From: Vibrio hepatarius
Lineage (GTDB): Bacteria > Pseudomonadota > Gammaproteobacteria > Enterobacterales > Vibrionaceae
NCBI RefSeq assembly: GCF_011806575.1
Contig: NZ_JAATOO010000007.1
Coordinates: 156,454 to 220,453 of the forward strand
Direction: 5' to 3'
DNA: 64,000 nucleotides
Below the pieces are notes generated by a model that saw nothing but the letters and a program-made list of their open reading frames with translations, did no database searches and was not told the DNA's origin. The position numbers and the translations under genes were made by a program. Shown here in pieces: positions 56,300-64,000 of this stretch (its first letter is position 1; every line of letters begins with the position of its first letter).

Positions 56300-57171
56300 T
56301 GTCTGTACTAATTAATAAAGACACTAAAGTAATCTGTCAGGGTTTCACTGGTGGTCAAGGTACTTTCCACTCAGAGCAAGCTATCGCATACGGTACGCAA
56401 ATGGTTGGTGGTGTGTCTCCAGGTAAAGGCGGCCAAACTCACCTAGGTCTTCCTGTATTCAACACAGTTCGCGAAGCAGTAGAAGCGACTGGCGCAACAG
56501 CGACAGTAATCTACGTACCAGCACCTTTCTGTAAAGATGCAATCCTAGAAGCGATTGACGCGGGTATCGAGCTAATCGTAACTATCACGGAAGGTATCCC
56601 TACAACAGATATGATCGACGTGAAAGTGAAGCTAGAAGAAACTGGCGTTCGCATGATCGGTCCTAACTGTCCGGGTGTTATCACTCCTGACGAGTGTAAG
56701 ATCGGTATCATGCCAGGTCACATCCACAAGAAAGGTAAAGTAGGTATCGTATCTCGCAGCGGTACGCTAACTTACGAAGCAGTTAAGCAAACAACTGACG
56801 AAGGTTTCGGCCAGTCAACTTGTGTTGGTATCGGTGGTGACCCAATTCCAGGTTCAAACTTCATTGATATCCTAAAACTGTTCCAAGAAGACCCAGAAAC
56901 TGAAGCGATCGTAATGATCGGTGAGATCGGTGGTACAGCAGAAGAAGAAGCGGCAGCGTTCATCAAAGAGAACGTGACTAAACCAGTGGTTTCTTACATC
57001 GCTGGTGTAACTGCGCCTCCAGGTAAGCGTATGGGTCACGCTGGTGCGATTATCTCTGGTGGTAAAGGTACTGCTGAAGATAAATTTGCTGCACTAGAAG
57101 CGGCTGGCGTTAAGACTGTTAAATCTCTAGCAGAGATCGGTAAAGGTCTACGTGAAGTAACAGGTTGGTAA
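56299..57171 (+). CDS. sucD: Succinyl-CoA synthetase alpha subunit
   Basis: Phosphohistidine and CoA-binding subunit. The 290-residue protein has [15 protein letters not shown] (about 15-29), GPNCPGVI (about 122-129), and the phosphorylated H247 in [10 protein letters not shown]. It overlaps the sucC stop by one base, so translation is coupled. A strong terminator ends the long sdh-suc transcript. Confidence 0.97.
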   Translation: MSVLINKDTKVICQGFTGGQGTFHSEQAIAYGTQMVGGVSPGKGGQTHLGLPVFNTVREAVEATGATATVIYVPAPFCKDAILEAIDAGIELIVTITEGIPTTDMIDVKVKLEETGVRMIGPNCPGVITPDECKIGIMPGHIHKKGKVGIVSRSGTLTYEAVKQTTDEGFGQSTCVGIGGDPIPGSNFIDILKLFQEDPETEAIVMIGEIGGTAEEEAAAFIKENVTKPVVSYIAGVTAPPGKRMGHAGAIISGGKGTAEDKFAALEAAGVKTVKSLAEIGKGLREVTGW

Positions 57172-57200
57172 TCAACCGCTACTAGCTAATAGCTAAATAG

Positions 57201-57234
57201 AAAGGCTTGGCAATGTGCCAAGCCTTTTTTGTTT
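57201..57234 (+). terminator. sucD terminator (end of the TCA operon)
   Basis: A 12-bp stem (57201-57212 with 57216-57227), ATG loop, long T-run. Confidence 0.93.
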
Positions 57235-57264
57235 TCTTTGTTCGATACGCGCAGAGTTTTATCG

Positions 57265-57546
57265 TTAATCCAGCTTCCTTTCCAGCACGGTGAGCTGTTG
57301 CTGTAACTCGGCAACTTGCTTTTCCAGTTCACTGATTCTGTCTTGATCGCTTTGCTGTTTAGCTGCAATTTCTACTTTTGGTACTCGATTAGCACTTTTC
57401 CAGCTTTTTAATGCAGTAATTAACGCCGGCATCGGAATTGACGTATTCAAGCGCGCTTTGACTAACGCGACAGTGGGTTCTTTTCTTTCTTGATGTAACT
57501 GTTCCAATACATCTTTGAGCTCTTGGCTGACATCTTGGGTAAGCAT
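57265..57546 (-). CDS. Small coiled-coil protein with KfrA-like N-terminus
   Basis: A 93-residue soluble protein. The first half (EPTVALVKARLNTSIPMP, then ALITALKSWKS) has the helix-turn-helix-like look of KfrA N-terminal domains. The second half is a clear coiled coil (RISELEKQVAELQQQL near residues 70-85). No signal or membrane segment. It starts about 78 bases from a VarA-like site and is divergent from the CsrB-type RNA. The KfrA link is inference. Confidence 0.65.
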   Translation of the reverse strand: MLTQDVSQELKDVLEQLHQERKEPTVALVKARLNTSIPMPALITALKSWKSANRVPKVEIAAKQQSDQDRISELEKQVAELQQQLTVLERKLD

Positions 57547-57623
57547 ATAACCTCCAAATTCCTTTCTTAGCCAATAATACTGACGTTTGCTATCGATAGC
57601 GAATAGAGAATTCGGAAATTTGT

Positions 57624-57641
57624 TGTGCGAGATCTCTTACA
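57624..57641 (+). promoter_or_regulatory. VarA/UvrY/GacA-like site upstream of the CsrB-type RNA
   Basis: TGTGCGAGATCTCTTACA matches 16 of 18 bases of the palindrome TGTAAGAGATCTCTTACA used by GacA/UvrY/VarA regulators to activate csrB-type RNAs. It is centred about 168 bases before the RNA start estimated here, close to the distance in E. coli csrB. Confidence 0.8.
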
Positions 57642-57766
57642 CGCGATGTGAGACAAAACGATTGCGTTATCTGGGCGAAAGTCGATTTTAACCTTTAACG
57701 TCATGAAAATATTGGTATTTATCGATTGTTTAATAGATGTTTCAATAAAGATATTTTTCCGAGGCA

Positions 57767-57794
57767 TTGTCTAATTCGTCATAAAGCGTAGATT
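57767..57794 (+). promoter_or_regulatory. Promoter of the CsrB-type RNA
   Basis: TTGTCT (57767-57772), 16 bases, TAGATT (57789-57794); predicted start about 57801. Confidence 0.6.
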
Positions 57795-57800
57795 AGTAGG

Positions 57801-58198
57801 TGTCGGAAGGATGCTGACACGGAACAGGAACTCACCAAGGATTGGTTATCTTCAGGAAGAAGATTTGGTTAACTAGGATAGTTGACCAGCATGAAGCGAA
57901 GGACAGTGTACGGACACGCTCGTTGATAGGATTTCAGCGACAAAGGAATGAACGGACACCTCTAGGATGAGGCGGGATTAAGTATCAGGATGATACAAAG
58001 GACACCGCTCAAGGAACAAGTGAAGTTCGCTAACGTGGATTGTTAGCCATCAGGATGATTAGGACACCGCTAGGACGGCGAGGATAGGATTTTACTGAAG
58101 GATTCAGTAACTATTATGGAAGATGCATGGAGCACCTTTTGTAGCCGGACTGCTGCGAGTAAGACTATAGCCCCGATACGCAAGTGTCGGGGCTTTTC
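57801..58198 (+). ncRNA. CsrB/CsrC/CsrD-family CsrA-sequestering RNA
   Basis: A non-coding stretch of about 398 bases packed with GGA motifs: by hand count about 27 GGA triplets, about 18 of them AGGA, many in small loops. This is the hallmark of RNAs that titrate CsrA. It ends with a strong terminator (10-bp stem 58170-58179 with 58184-58193, then T's). A VarA-like palindrome and a plausible promoter lie upstream. V. cholerae has three such RNAs (CsrB, CsrC, CsrD); I cannot tell which one this corresponds to. The ends are estimates. Confidence 0.9.
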
Positions 58199-58334
58199 TT
58201 GGTTTCTAACAATATTTTCATCATTAATGCCAAGAAAAATAATCTAGAACAATAACAATATTATTAAGTTGGTATAACTTTTCGGCTTTGTTTTTATAAA
58301 ACAATAAACAGCTTGCTGTTTACAAGGATGTCTC

Positions 58335-58853
58335 ATGACAATAGTGACTCGCCGATCGTTATTGGTTCCCTATAACGAGTCGTTACAATCTGACTTCTTA
58401 CTGCTAAATTGCTGTGCAAAAAATAGAGCTCAAATGAATGGGCCGCATACAGTCTCTTCGGCAAAACAACTCTTCGCACGTATGATCCACGACGATACTA
58501 TCTATGCTCGCGCGGTGCTTGATAGCCGAACTCGTGAATATATGGGGCACGTGTTTATCTCCGATTTGGACGGCGCACCGGAGCTTGGTTACATCTTTGA
58601 TAAGTTGTACTGGGGGCAGGGGATCGCTAGCGAAGTATTGACCGCATTTTTTAACCGTGCAGTAAGAGATTTAGACTTATCCTATGTCATCGCAACGGTG
58701 AATAGTGTGCACACACCGTCGATTAAAATACTGCAAAAACTCGGATTCAAATTAGTGGCGCACAAGCGTGATACATTCGGTCCTTATGACGAGTTTCGTT
58801 TTACATCCGATGTGGTGGAACATCAAACTTCGCTAAGTGAAAACCCTGCATGA
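58335..58853 (+). CDS. GNAT-family N-acetyltransferase (RimJ/RimL-like)
   Basis: A 172-residue acetyltransferase with the acetyl-CoA-binding motif YWGQGIASEVLTAFF (about 94-108) and NSVHTPSIKILQKLGFKL (about 124-141). The first 50 residues are RimJ/RimL-like. The substrate is unknown. AAGGATGTCTC precedes the ATG. The 136 bases before it follow the CsrB-type RNA terminator and hold nothing else. Its last 53 bases overlap the opposite-strand DUF3301 gene. Confidence 0.85.
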   Translation: MTIVTRRSLLVPYNESLQSDFLLLNCCAKNRAQMNGPHTVSSAKQLFARMIHDDTIYARAVLDSRTREYMGHVFISDLDGAPELGYIFDKLYWGQGIASEVLTAFFNRAVRDLDLSYVIATVNSVHTPSIKILQKLGFKLVAHKRDTFGPYDEFRFTSDVVEHQTSLSENPA

Positions 58854-59100
58854 TAAGCGTGCCTTGGTAACAATCATCACCAAGCGAAGAAAATTCAAAC
58901 TGATAGACAGAATGCCAACGCCAGACACCGTCTGGCGTTTTTAGCTTGTGACCTTTTAACGCGATACTGATGAGCTGCAAATCAAGCTGGTCGCATTTTC
59001 TGGTCGCGAACAGTTTTGCGAGTTCGGCTTGGCGTCTCTGCTGCCAAAACAGGAAACAGATCAGCGTTAAGCCAAGTATGGCGAGAAGGTCAGCGATCAT
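58801..59100 (-). CDS. DUF3301 domain protein
   Basis: A 99-residue protein with an N-terminal hydrophobic helix (ADLLAILGLTLICFLFW, about 3-19) and a cytosolic or periplasmic beta-rich part ending AKFDVPPHRM. It matches DUF3301, a gammaproteobacterial family of unknown function. Its start overlaps the DUF3549 gene stop by 4 bases (ATGA), so they form an operon. The 3' 53 bases overlap the GNAT gene tail to tail. Confidence 0.8.
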   Translation of the reverse strand: MIADLLAILGLTLICFLFWQQRRQAELAKLFATRKCDQLDLQLISIALKGHKLKTPDGVWRWHSVYQFEFSSLGDDCYQGTLIMQGFHLAKFDVPPHRM

Positions 59101-60140
59101 TCATTACCCTTAGCGGATTGTTGCAAAGAAAGCAGTGCGTTAGCTAACTCTTGGGATGGGTTGGAATGCAGTAATGGCAATAGGACCATACGTAACTCCG
59201 GCAGCATAACCAAATCAGCAAACAATTGATTAAATAGAACTTGGTTGCCAGTTTGCGCTAAGCGTAATAAGAAGCTTTCTGCCATTTCTGCTTGGGCGAG
59301 TAGGTGCCAGCTTCGTCCCGCAATCCCAATCAATACTTCTTGGTGACTTAAACGAGGAGAAGCGAGGATCTGTTGTATAACTGGCTGCGCGATTGAAGCA
59401 TCAGCCCCCGAAAGTGCGCGCGCTAATGCGCCCAACAAGAAAATGTCTGGATCGTTATTGTTGATTTGCTCAAGTGCCAGTTCGGCAATTCGCTGCGCGA
59501 GCTTGTCCGGCAAGTTGGTGTGCTCCAAAGCGCCCAACAGTGCGTAGAGTGGCTCATTTGGTAAGTGGGGTAACGCTTTACGCAAATTCACGCCGTTTTG
59601 CTCTTGGCCTAATCTCGCACAGATATCCGTTACGCCTTGTAGGCCGACGGTGTGCCACTTGTCCCAGCCTAGACCACCAGTGAAGTAGTGCTGGGCGTGT
59701 TCGTAATACTGGCTACATGGCAAGTCGAGCTGCGCGCGTACTTGACTGTGGAACACTGCCATTTTTTCTTCTGCTGGTTTGAAGGTATAAGGGTTGTTAG
59801 ACAGCTTTTGCTGTTGCTCTTCACTCATCTCTTGGCTTAGACGGGTTCCCATCGCTTCCACAACATACTTAATGAAGTTCCCCACATCGGCTTGTTTTAA
59901 TAAACCGCGTTCATCCAACTCGAACTTCAAGAACCAAATCCACGGTTGTTTATGTTCGTTCCAGTAAGCAATGGCCAAGTGCGCTTTACGTTGTAATGGA
60001 AATGGATAAGGTAGCTGTCCTTTTTCCACGTCAGCGAAGACTTTATTGTCTATCTGCCTGATACGACGTCCAAGATCATACACTTGGTAGTGGCAATCGC
60101 TATTGGTCAATAGTTGGGTAAGGGTATGTATGTTTTCCAT
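59097..60140 (-). CDS. DUF3549 family protein
   Basis: A 347-residue soluble protein, matching DUF3549. It begins MENIHTLTQLLTNSDCHYQV with an N-terminal mixed domain. The C-terminal half is built of repeated alpha-helical segments (NEPLYALLGALEHTN, DIFLLGALARALSG, EVLIGIAGRSWHLLAQ, each about 30-35 residues apart), suggesting an ARM/HEAT-like solenoid. No catalytic motif. It is first of a two-gene unit with the DUF3301 gene. Confidence 0.85.
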   Translation of the reverse strand: MENIHTLTQLLTNSDCHYQVYDLGRRIRQIDNKVFADVEKGQLPYPFPLQRKAHLAIAYWNEHKQPWIWFLKFELDERGLLKQADVGNFIKYVVEAMGTRLSQEMSEEQQQKLSNNPYTFKPAEEKMAVFHSQVRAQLDLPCSQYYEHAQHYFTGGLGWDKWHTVGLQGVTDICARLGQEQNGVNLRKALPHLPNEPLYALLGALEHTNLPDKLAQRIAELALEQINNNDPDIFLLGALARALSGADASIAQPVIQQILASPRLSHQEVLIGIAGRSWHLLAQAEMAESFLLRLAQTGNQVLFNQLFADLVMLPELRMVLLPLLHSNPSQELANALLSLQQSAKGNE

Positions 60141-60210
60141 TAGTGAATAGTCCTAACTTTCTTTCCTCTATAAATGGTACTCTTACGCCTATTTTCAAGG
60201 TCACCATGAT

Positions 60211-60531
60211 GTGTTTATGACAAAAGAACAACAATTGTTATTACTTCTCGACCAATTGTCTCCAATGATGCAGCGTTTAAACCTGTGGCAGGAACACGCG
60301 CCGCAAGTGGAAGCGTTGCAAAGTAGCGACCCCTTCGCCTTAGATAGCTTAGCGCCGGAGCAGTGGCTTCAATGGGTGTTTATACCTAAGATGTTCGTCA
60401 CCATTGAGCAAAAACTTCCTTTACCGCGTGGATTTGCGATCTCCCCCTATTTTGAAGAATGCTGGAAAGAGCATGGTGAGTACATGCCTCTAATCTCTTT
60501 GTTACGTTCCATTGACGAGGTATGCGCTTAA
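60211..60531 (+). CDS. yqcC: YqcC family protein
   Basis: A 106-residue helical protein. The LAPEQWLQWVFIPKM (about 47-61) and LPRGFAISPYFEECW (about 71-85) stretches match the YqcC family (DUF446). E. coli has yqcC just upstream of truC, the same as here. The start is probably GTG at 60211, with AAGG ten bases upstream; ATG at 60217 is the alternative. The stop shares one base with the truC start. Function unknown. Confidence 0.85.
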   Translation: MFMTKEQQLLLLLDQLSPMMQRLNLWQEHAPQVEALQSSDPFALDSLAPEQWLQWVFIPKMFVTIEQKLPLPRGFAISPYFEECWKEHGEYMPLISLLRSIDEVCA

Positions 60532-61253
60532 TGTTGGAAATCATTTATCAAGACGAGTATTTCGTTGCGGTCAATAAGCCTGCGGGAATGTTGGTTCACC
60601 GCAGTTGGTTAGATAAGCATGAAACTCAGTTCGTGATGCAAACCTTGCGTGACCAGATTGGTCAGCATGTGTTTCCTCTACACCGATTAGACCGTCCAAC
60701 TTCTGGCGTGTTGATTTTTGCGTTGTCGAGTGAAGTGGCGTCGCAAGTGATGCCGATGTTTGCCAATCACGAAATGGAGAAAACCTATCATGCGATCGTC
60801 CGCGGTTGGATTGAAGAGCAAGGGCGGTTGGATTACACCTTAAAAGTGGAGCTCGACAAAATCGCCGATAAGCACGCCAGCCAAGATAAAGAAGCGCAAG
60901 AGGCGATTACAGATTATAGGCCGTTGGCAAAGGTGGAGATTCCATACTCGACGGGTAAATTTCCTACCACACGTTACTGTCTTATGGAGATGCAGCCGCT
61001 AACTGGACGCAAACACCAACTGAGACGCCATATGGCGCACCTACGTCATCCAATTGTTGGTGACACCACTCATGGTGACGGTAAACATAACAAGCTGTTT
61101 AGAGACGTTTTTGACTCACATAGATTGTTGTTGCATTCATCATCGTTGAAGTTCGTGCATCCGTTTACTCAGCAAGAAATCGTCATTAAAGCGGGTGTGG
61201 ATCAAACTTGGCAACGGCTATGCGCTGAGTTTGGTTGGGCAATACCAGAGTAG
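60531..61253 (+). CDS. truC: tRNA pseudouridine(65) synthase TruC
   Basis: Modifies U65 in tRNAs. The 240-residue RluA-family enzyme has HRLDRPTSGV (catalytic D54) and TGRKHQLRRHMAHL. The ATG at 60531 gives the family start MLEIIYQDEYFVAVNKPAG and fits GAGG ten bases upstream; the ATG three codons earlier is too close to it. It overlaps yqcC by one base. Confidence 0.93.
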   Translation: MLEIIYQDEYFVAVNKPAGMLVHRSWLDKHETQFVMQTLRDQIGQHVFPLHRLDRPTSGVLIFALSSEVASQVMPMFANHEMEKTYHAIVRGWIEEQGRLDYTLKVELDKIADKHASQDKEAQEAITDYRPLAKVEIPYSTGKFPTTRYCLMEMQPLTGRKHQLRRHMAHLRHPIVGDTTHGDGKHNKLFRDVFDSHRLLLHSSSLKFVHPFTQQEIVIKAGVDQTWQRLCAEFGWAIPE

Positions 61254-61512
61254 GGTGAACGCTTTTTGAGCAAAATGCTCACTATCATTTTGAATTTATT
61301 GGATATAAAAATGTGTCCTTAAAGTGCATTTCTGGTTTTTATTTATTAATAATTTTTTATTATTACTCTTATCAATAAAATGGCAAGCTACCTTTGCCCT
61401 CTAGGCAGTAGTGATTGTTTGTTCATCGATGAATGACACAGTGACTACTTAGGTAAGTGATGGGCGGCTTTGTGGCTGCTCATCGTGTATCCGTTTATGT
61501 GAAAGCGTAACC

Positions 61513-62133
61513 ATGATTATTATTGATAAGTCACAATTTGTCGGTAAAGGTCACCATAGAGAAGTCTACCGTCACCCCAAGCAATCAGCACTGTGCGTAA
61601 AAATCAATGTTGATGAACACTATGACACTCGCGAGATTGAGCGTGAAAACGCCTATTTCGAACACCTTGAGAAACGCGGGATTCGCTGGGAATCGCTATC
61701 TCGCTACTATGGTGATATTCAAACCGATTTGGGCGTCGGCTCGATGTTTGATTTGATCTTGGATGACGACGATAACGTGTCGAAAACATTAGGCTATTAT
61801 CTTGCAGATGAGAGCAGGACAGGCAAGTACTACCAGCAACTTCTAAATGCACTCATTAAGCTAAAAGATGGTTTGCTTCACGATAGGATCATTACCAAAA
61901 GTCTTGCTCACCGTAATATCGTCTGCCAGAAGACCTCAGCAGGTATTTCTCGGATGGTTGTGATTGACAATATTGGCAACGCTGAGTTTATCCCTCTCAG
62001 CAGCTATATCGGCTTTTTCGGCAAACGCAAAGTGCAGCGCAAGTGGTTACGTTTTGAAGACAAGCTGGTGGCAGAATTTGCGGAAAATGGCAGTTTGAAA
62101 CGCATGCTGAATGAACTAAAACAAACCGCTTAG
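61513..62133 (+). CDS. YrbL-family (PhoP network) protein
   Basis: A 206-residue protein matching YrbL, which was first named as a PhoP/PhoQ-regulated gene in enterics. It looks like a minimal protein-kinase fold: a glycine-rich VGKGHHREVYRHP (about 10-22), a Lys in CVKINVDE, and HRNIVCQ (about 136-142) resembling a kinase catalytic loop, though the usual HRD aspartate is N here. Activity is uncertain. The upstream 259-base gap is AT-rich with a GTTCATCGATGAATGAC near-palindrome at about 61420-61437. No PhoP box could be assigned. Confidence 0.82.
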   Translation: MIIIDKSQFVGKGHHREVYRHPKQSALCVKINVDEHYDTREIERENAYFEHLEKRGIRWESLSRYYGDIQTDLGVGSMFDLILDDDDNVSKTLGYYLADESRTGKYYQQLLNALIKLKDGLLHDRIITKSLAHRNIVCQKTSAGISRMVVIDNIGNAEFIPLSSYIGFFGKRKVQRKWLRFEDKLVAEFAENGSLKRMLNELKQTA

Positions 62134-62156
62134 TCGTTGCTGGGCGTTGAATAGTA

Positions 62157-62186
62157 AAAAGCCCTCCATTGTCGGAGGGCTTTTTT
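62157..62186. terminator. Bidirectional terminator between the YrbL gene and dxs
   Basis: A 7-bp GC stem extended by A-T pairs (62157-62167 with 62174-62184), 6-base loop, T-run. Confidence 0.92.
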
Positions 62187-62197
62187 GAGTTCGGCGT

Positions 62198-64000
62198 TTA
62201 CTTTTGCATGTATTGGCGAATCGAAGCTTCGATGCCTTTGGCGTCCAATCCAAGCTCTTCATGCAGCTCTTCTTGGGTGCCTTGTGCGATGAATTGGTCT
62301 GGCAAACCTAGGTTTAGAACCGGTTTTAGCAGTTTTTCCTGCATCATAAACTCAATCACTCCCGCACCTGCACCGCCAGCAATCGCGTTCTCTTCCAATG
62401 TCACAATGACATCGTGCTCGGCCACCAACTGACGAATTAAGGCTTCATCTAGCGGTTTGACAAAACGCATGTCAGCCACGGTGGCGTTAAGCGCTTCAGC
62501 CGCTTGCAGTGCATTTTCTAGGAACGTACCGAAGCTGAGGATAGCAACTTTCTCACCTTTACGAGCGATACGACCTTTACCGATCTCAAGCGCGGTAAAC
62601 TCTTGTTCAATCTCAGTGCCCATGCCTGTACCACGTGGGTAACGAACCGCAGACGGACCGTTGTGCTTATGGCCAGTGTAAAGCATCTGGCGACACTCAT
62701 TTTCGTCACTCGGCGCCATAATCACCATGTTGGGAATGCAGCGCATAAAGCTTAGGTCAAACGCGCCTTGGTGGGTTTGACCATCAGCGCCCACGAGCCC
62801 CGCGCGGTCGATGGCGAACATCACTGGCAGGTTCATGATCGCTACATCGTGGATCAGTTGATCGTAACCACGTTGAAGGAACGTCGAATAAATCGCCACG
62901 ATCGGGTTGTTGCCCGCGATTGCCATACCTGTCGCCAGTGTGACTGCGTGCTGCTCAGCGATAGCAACGTCGAAGTATTGTTCTGGATACTCTTTTGAGA
63001 AACGAACCATACCAGAGCCTTCACGCATCGCAGGCGTAATCGCCATGAGCTTAGGGTCTTGCGCGGCCATATCGCATAGGAAGTCACCAAAGATCTTCGA
63101 GAAGCTTGGCTTACCGCCGCTACTTTTCGGCAGTGAGTTATGGCTTGGGTCAAATTTAGGTACACCGTGATAACCGATCGGATCTTTCTCCGCCGGCTCA
63201 TAGCCTTTACCTTTTTTAGTCATGATATGCAGGAACTGAGGACCTTTCAGCTCGCGCATGTTTTTCAGTGTCTTAACCAGCTCGTTAACATCGTGCCCGT
63301 CAACCGGGCCAATGTAGTTGAAACCGAATTCTTCAAACAACGTGCCTGGAACTACCATACCTTTGAGGTGTTCTTCGGTACGTCGAACCAACTCTTTGAT
63401 TGGCGGAACGCCAGACAGTACTTTCTTACCGCCCTCACGAATAGAGGTGTACAGGCTACCAGAAAGGACTTGAGCAAGGTGGTTGTTCAGCGCGCCAACA
63501 TTCTCTGAAATCGACATTTCGTTGTCGTTGAGAATCACCAACATATCAGGGTGAACGTCACCCGCGTGGTTCATCGCTTCGAATGCCATGCCCGCGGTAA
63601 TCGCGCCGTCACCGATAACGCTGATAACTTTACGCTCTTTGCCCTCTTTACCGGCGCTGATCGCCATCCCCAACGCCGCACTGATTGAGGTAGAGGAGTG
63701 GCCGACAGATAAGGTGTCGTATTCGCTCTCTTCACGCCAAGGGAATGGGTGTAGACCGTTCTTCTGACGAATGGTTGGCATTTGGTCGCGACGACCCGTC
63801 AAAATTTTATGGGGGTATGCTTGATGGCCAACATCCCAGACCAACTGGTCAAATGGCGTGTTGTAAACATAATGCAGTGCGACAGTCAGCTCTACAGTGC
63901 CTAAGCCAGACGCTAAGTGTCCGCTTGACTGGCTCACTGAGTTGAGTAAGTAAGTACGTAGCTCGTCACATAGCTTAGGTAGCATCTCCTTAGGAAGGCT
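62198..64000 (-). CDS. dxs: 1-deoxy-D-xylulose-5-phosphate synthase (5' end beyond window)
   Basis: First step of the MEP isoprenoid pathway: pyruvate and glyceraldehyde-3-phosphate to DXP, with ThDP. The frame continues past the internal ATG at 63985 to the window edge ([19 protein letters not shown]), so the true start lies beyond 64000; about 20 residues are missing. It has [18 protein letters not shown], the Th[20 protein letters not shown] motif, [15 protein letters not shown] and the C-terminal transketolase domain. About 600 residues are visible, and the family is about 620. Confidence 0.96.
   Translation of the reverse strand, partial: SLPKEMLPKLCDELRTYLLNSVSQSSGHLASGLGTVELTVALHYVYNTPFDQLVWDVGHQAYPHKILTGRRDQMPTIRQKNGLHPFPWREESEYDTLSVGHSSTSISAALGMAISAGKEGKERKVISVIGDGAITAGMAFEAMNHAGDVHPDMLVILNDNEMSISENVGALNNHLAQVLSGSLYTSIREGGKKVLSGVPPIKELVRRTEEHLKGMVVPGTLFEEFGFNYIGPVDGHDVNELVKTLKNMRELKGPQFLHIMTKKGKGYEPAEKDPIGYHGVPKFDPSHNSLPKSSGGKPSFSKIFGDFLCDMAAQDPKLMAITPAMREGSGMVRFSKEYPEQYFDVAIAEQHAVTLATGMAIAGNNPIVAIYSTFLQRGYDQLIHDVAIMNLPVMFAIDRAGLVGADGQTHQGAFDLSFMRCIPNMVIMAPSDENECRQMLYTGHKHNGPSAVRYPRGTGMGTEIEQEFTALEIGKGRIARKGEKVAILSFGTFLENALQAAEALNATVADMRFVKPLDEALIRQLVAEHDVIVTLEENAIAGGAGAGVIEFMMQEKLLKPVLNLGLPDQFIAQGTQEELHEELGLDAKGIEASIRQYMQK

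Overview
The window reads as chromosomal core DNA of a marine Vibrio (Gammaproteobacteria). Nearly every protein has a recognisable gammaproteobacterial family. Several families are Vibrio-typical: DUF3622, DUF3301/DUF3549, DUF4250, a CsrB-type RNA with a VarA-like site, a nagE lacking its EIIA domain, and a DNA-uptake-type minor pilin set beside dnaJ. I see no insertion sequence, prophage, integron or CRISPR array. All calls rest on reading the sequence and on remembered family features; no database search was run.

Layout. 1-6.7 kb: the 5' part of nadK (minus), then the heat-shock genes grpE, dnaK and dnaJ (plus) with sigma-32-like promoters. An SLC1-type symporter lies between grpE and dnaK. 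6.7-10.1 kb: minor pilins, one on minus and four overlapping ones on plus (FimT-, PilW-, PilX- and PilV-like). 10.3-14.5 kb: an AbgT-family transporter, tadA, a 44-codon basic ORF and mltF. 14.6-24.7 kb: purL, small DUF genes, purMN, upp, rluF and smrA, with PurR boxes at purL and purM. 24.8-28.0 kb: a DUF3149 mini-protein, tRNA-Pro with a duplicated 3' end, a TraB/GumN protein and a POT peptide transporter. 28.2-36.8 kb: rfaH, asnB, a CPA2 antiporter, and the nagA-nagC / nagE divergon.

37.0-45.8 kb: glnS, fur, a DUF4442 protein, fldA, a DUF2788 protein, a YbfF-type esterase, seqA-pgm, a DUF1853 protein and a Nif3/YbgI protein. 45.9-57.2 kb: the TCA block, gltA (minus) divergent from sdhCDAB-sucAB-sucCD (plus), with an ArcA-like box in the shared upstream region and RNA hairpins at the sdhB-sucA and sucB-sucC gaps. 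57.3-58.2 kb: a coiled-coil protein gene divergent from a CsrB-family regulatory RNA. 58.3-64 kb: a GNAT acetyltransferase, DUF3301/DUF3549, yqcC-truC, a YrbL-like protein and the 5'-truncated dxs.

How it works together. The window links protein folding under heat stress, surface pili, purine synthesis and salvage, GlcNAc (chitin-derived sugar) uptake, iron control (fur), and the oxidative TCA cycle. The CsrB-type RNA is a likely global carbon/virulence switch. The strongest non-protein signals are the CsrB-like RNA with its upstream 18-bp palindrome, the three stacked sigma-32-like promoters of dnaK, the mutually exclusive hairpins at the end of sucB, an 11-bp inverted repeat whose second arm abuts the AbgT ribosome binding site, and the tRNA-Pro 3'-end duplication. 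I did not find a clearly new multi-gene system; the unusual items are individual genes and RNA/regulatory elements.
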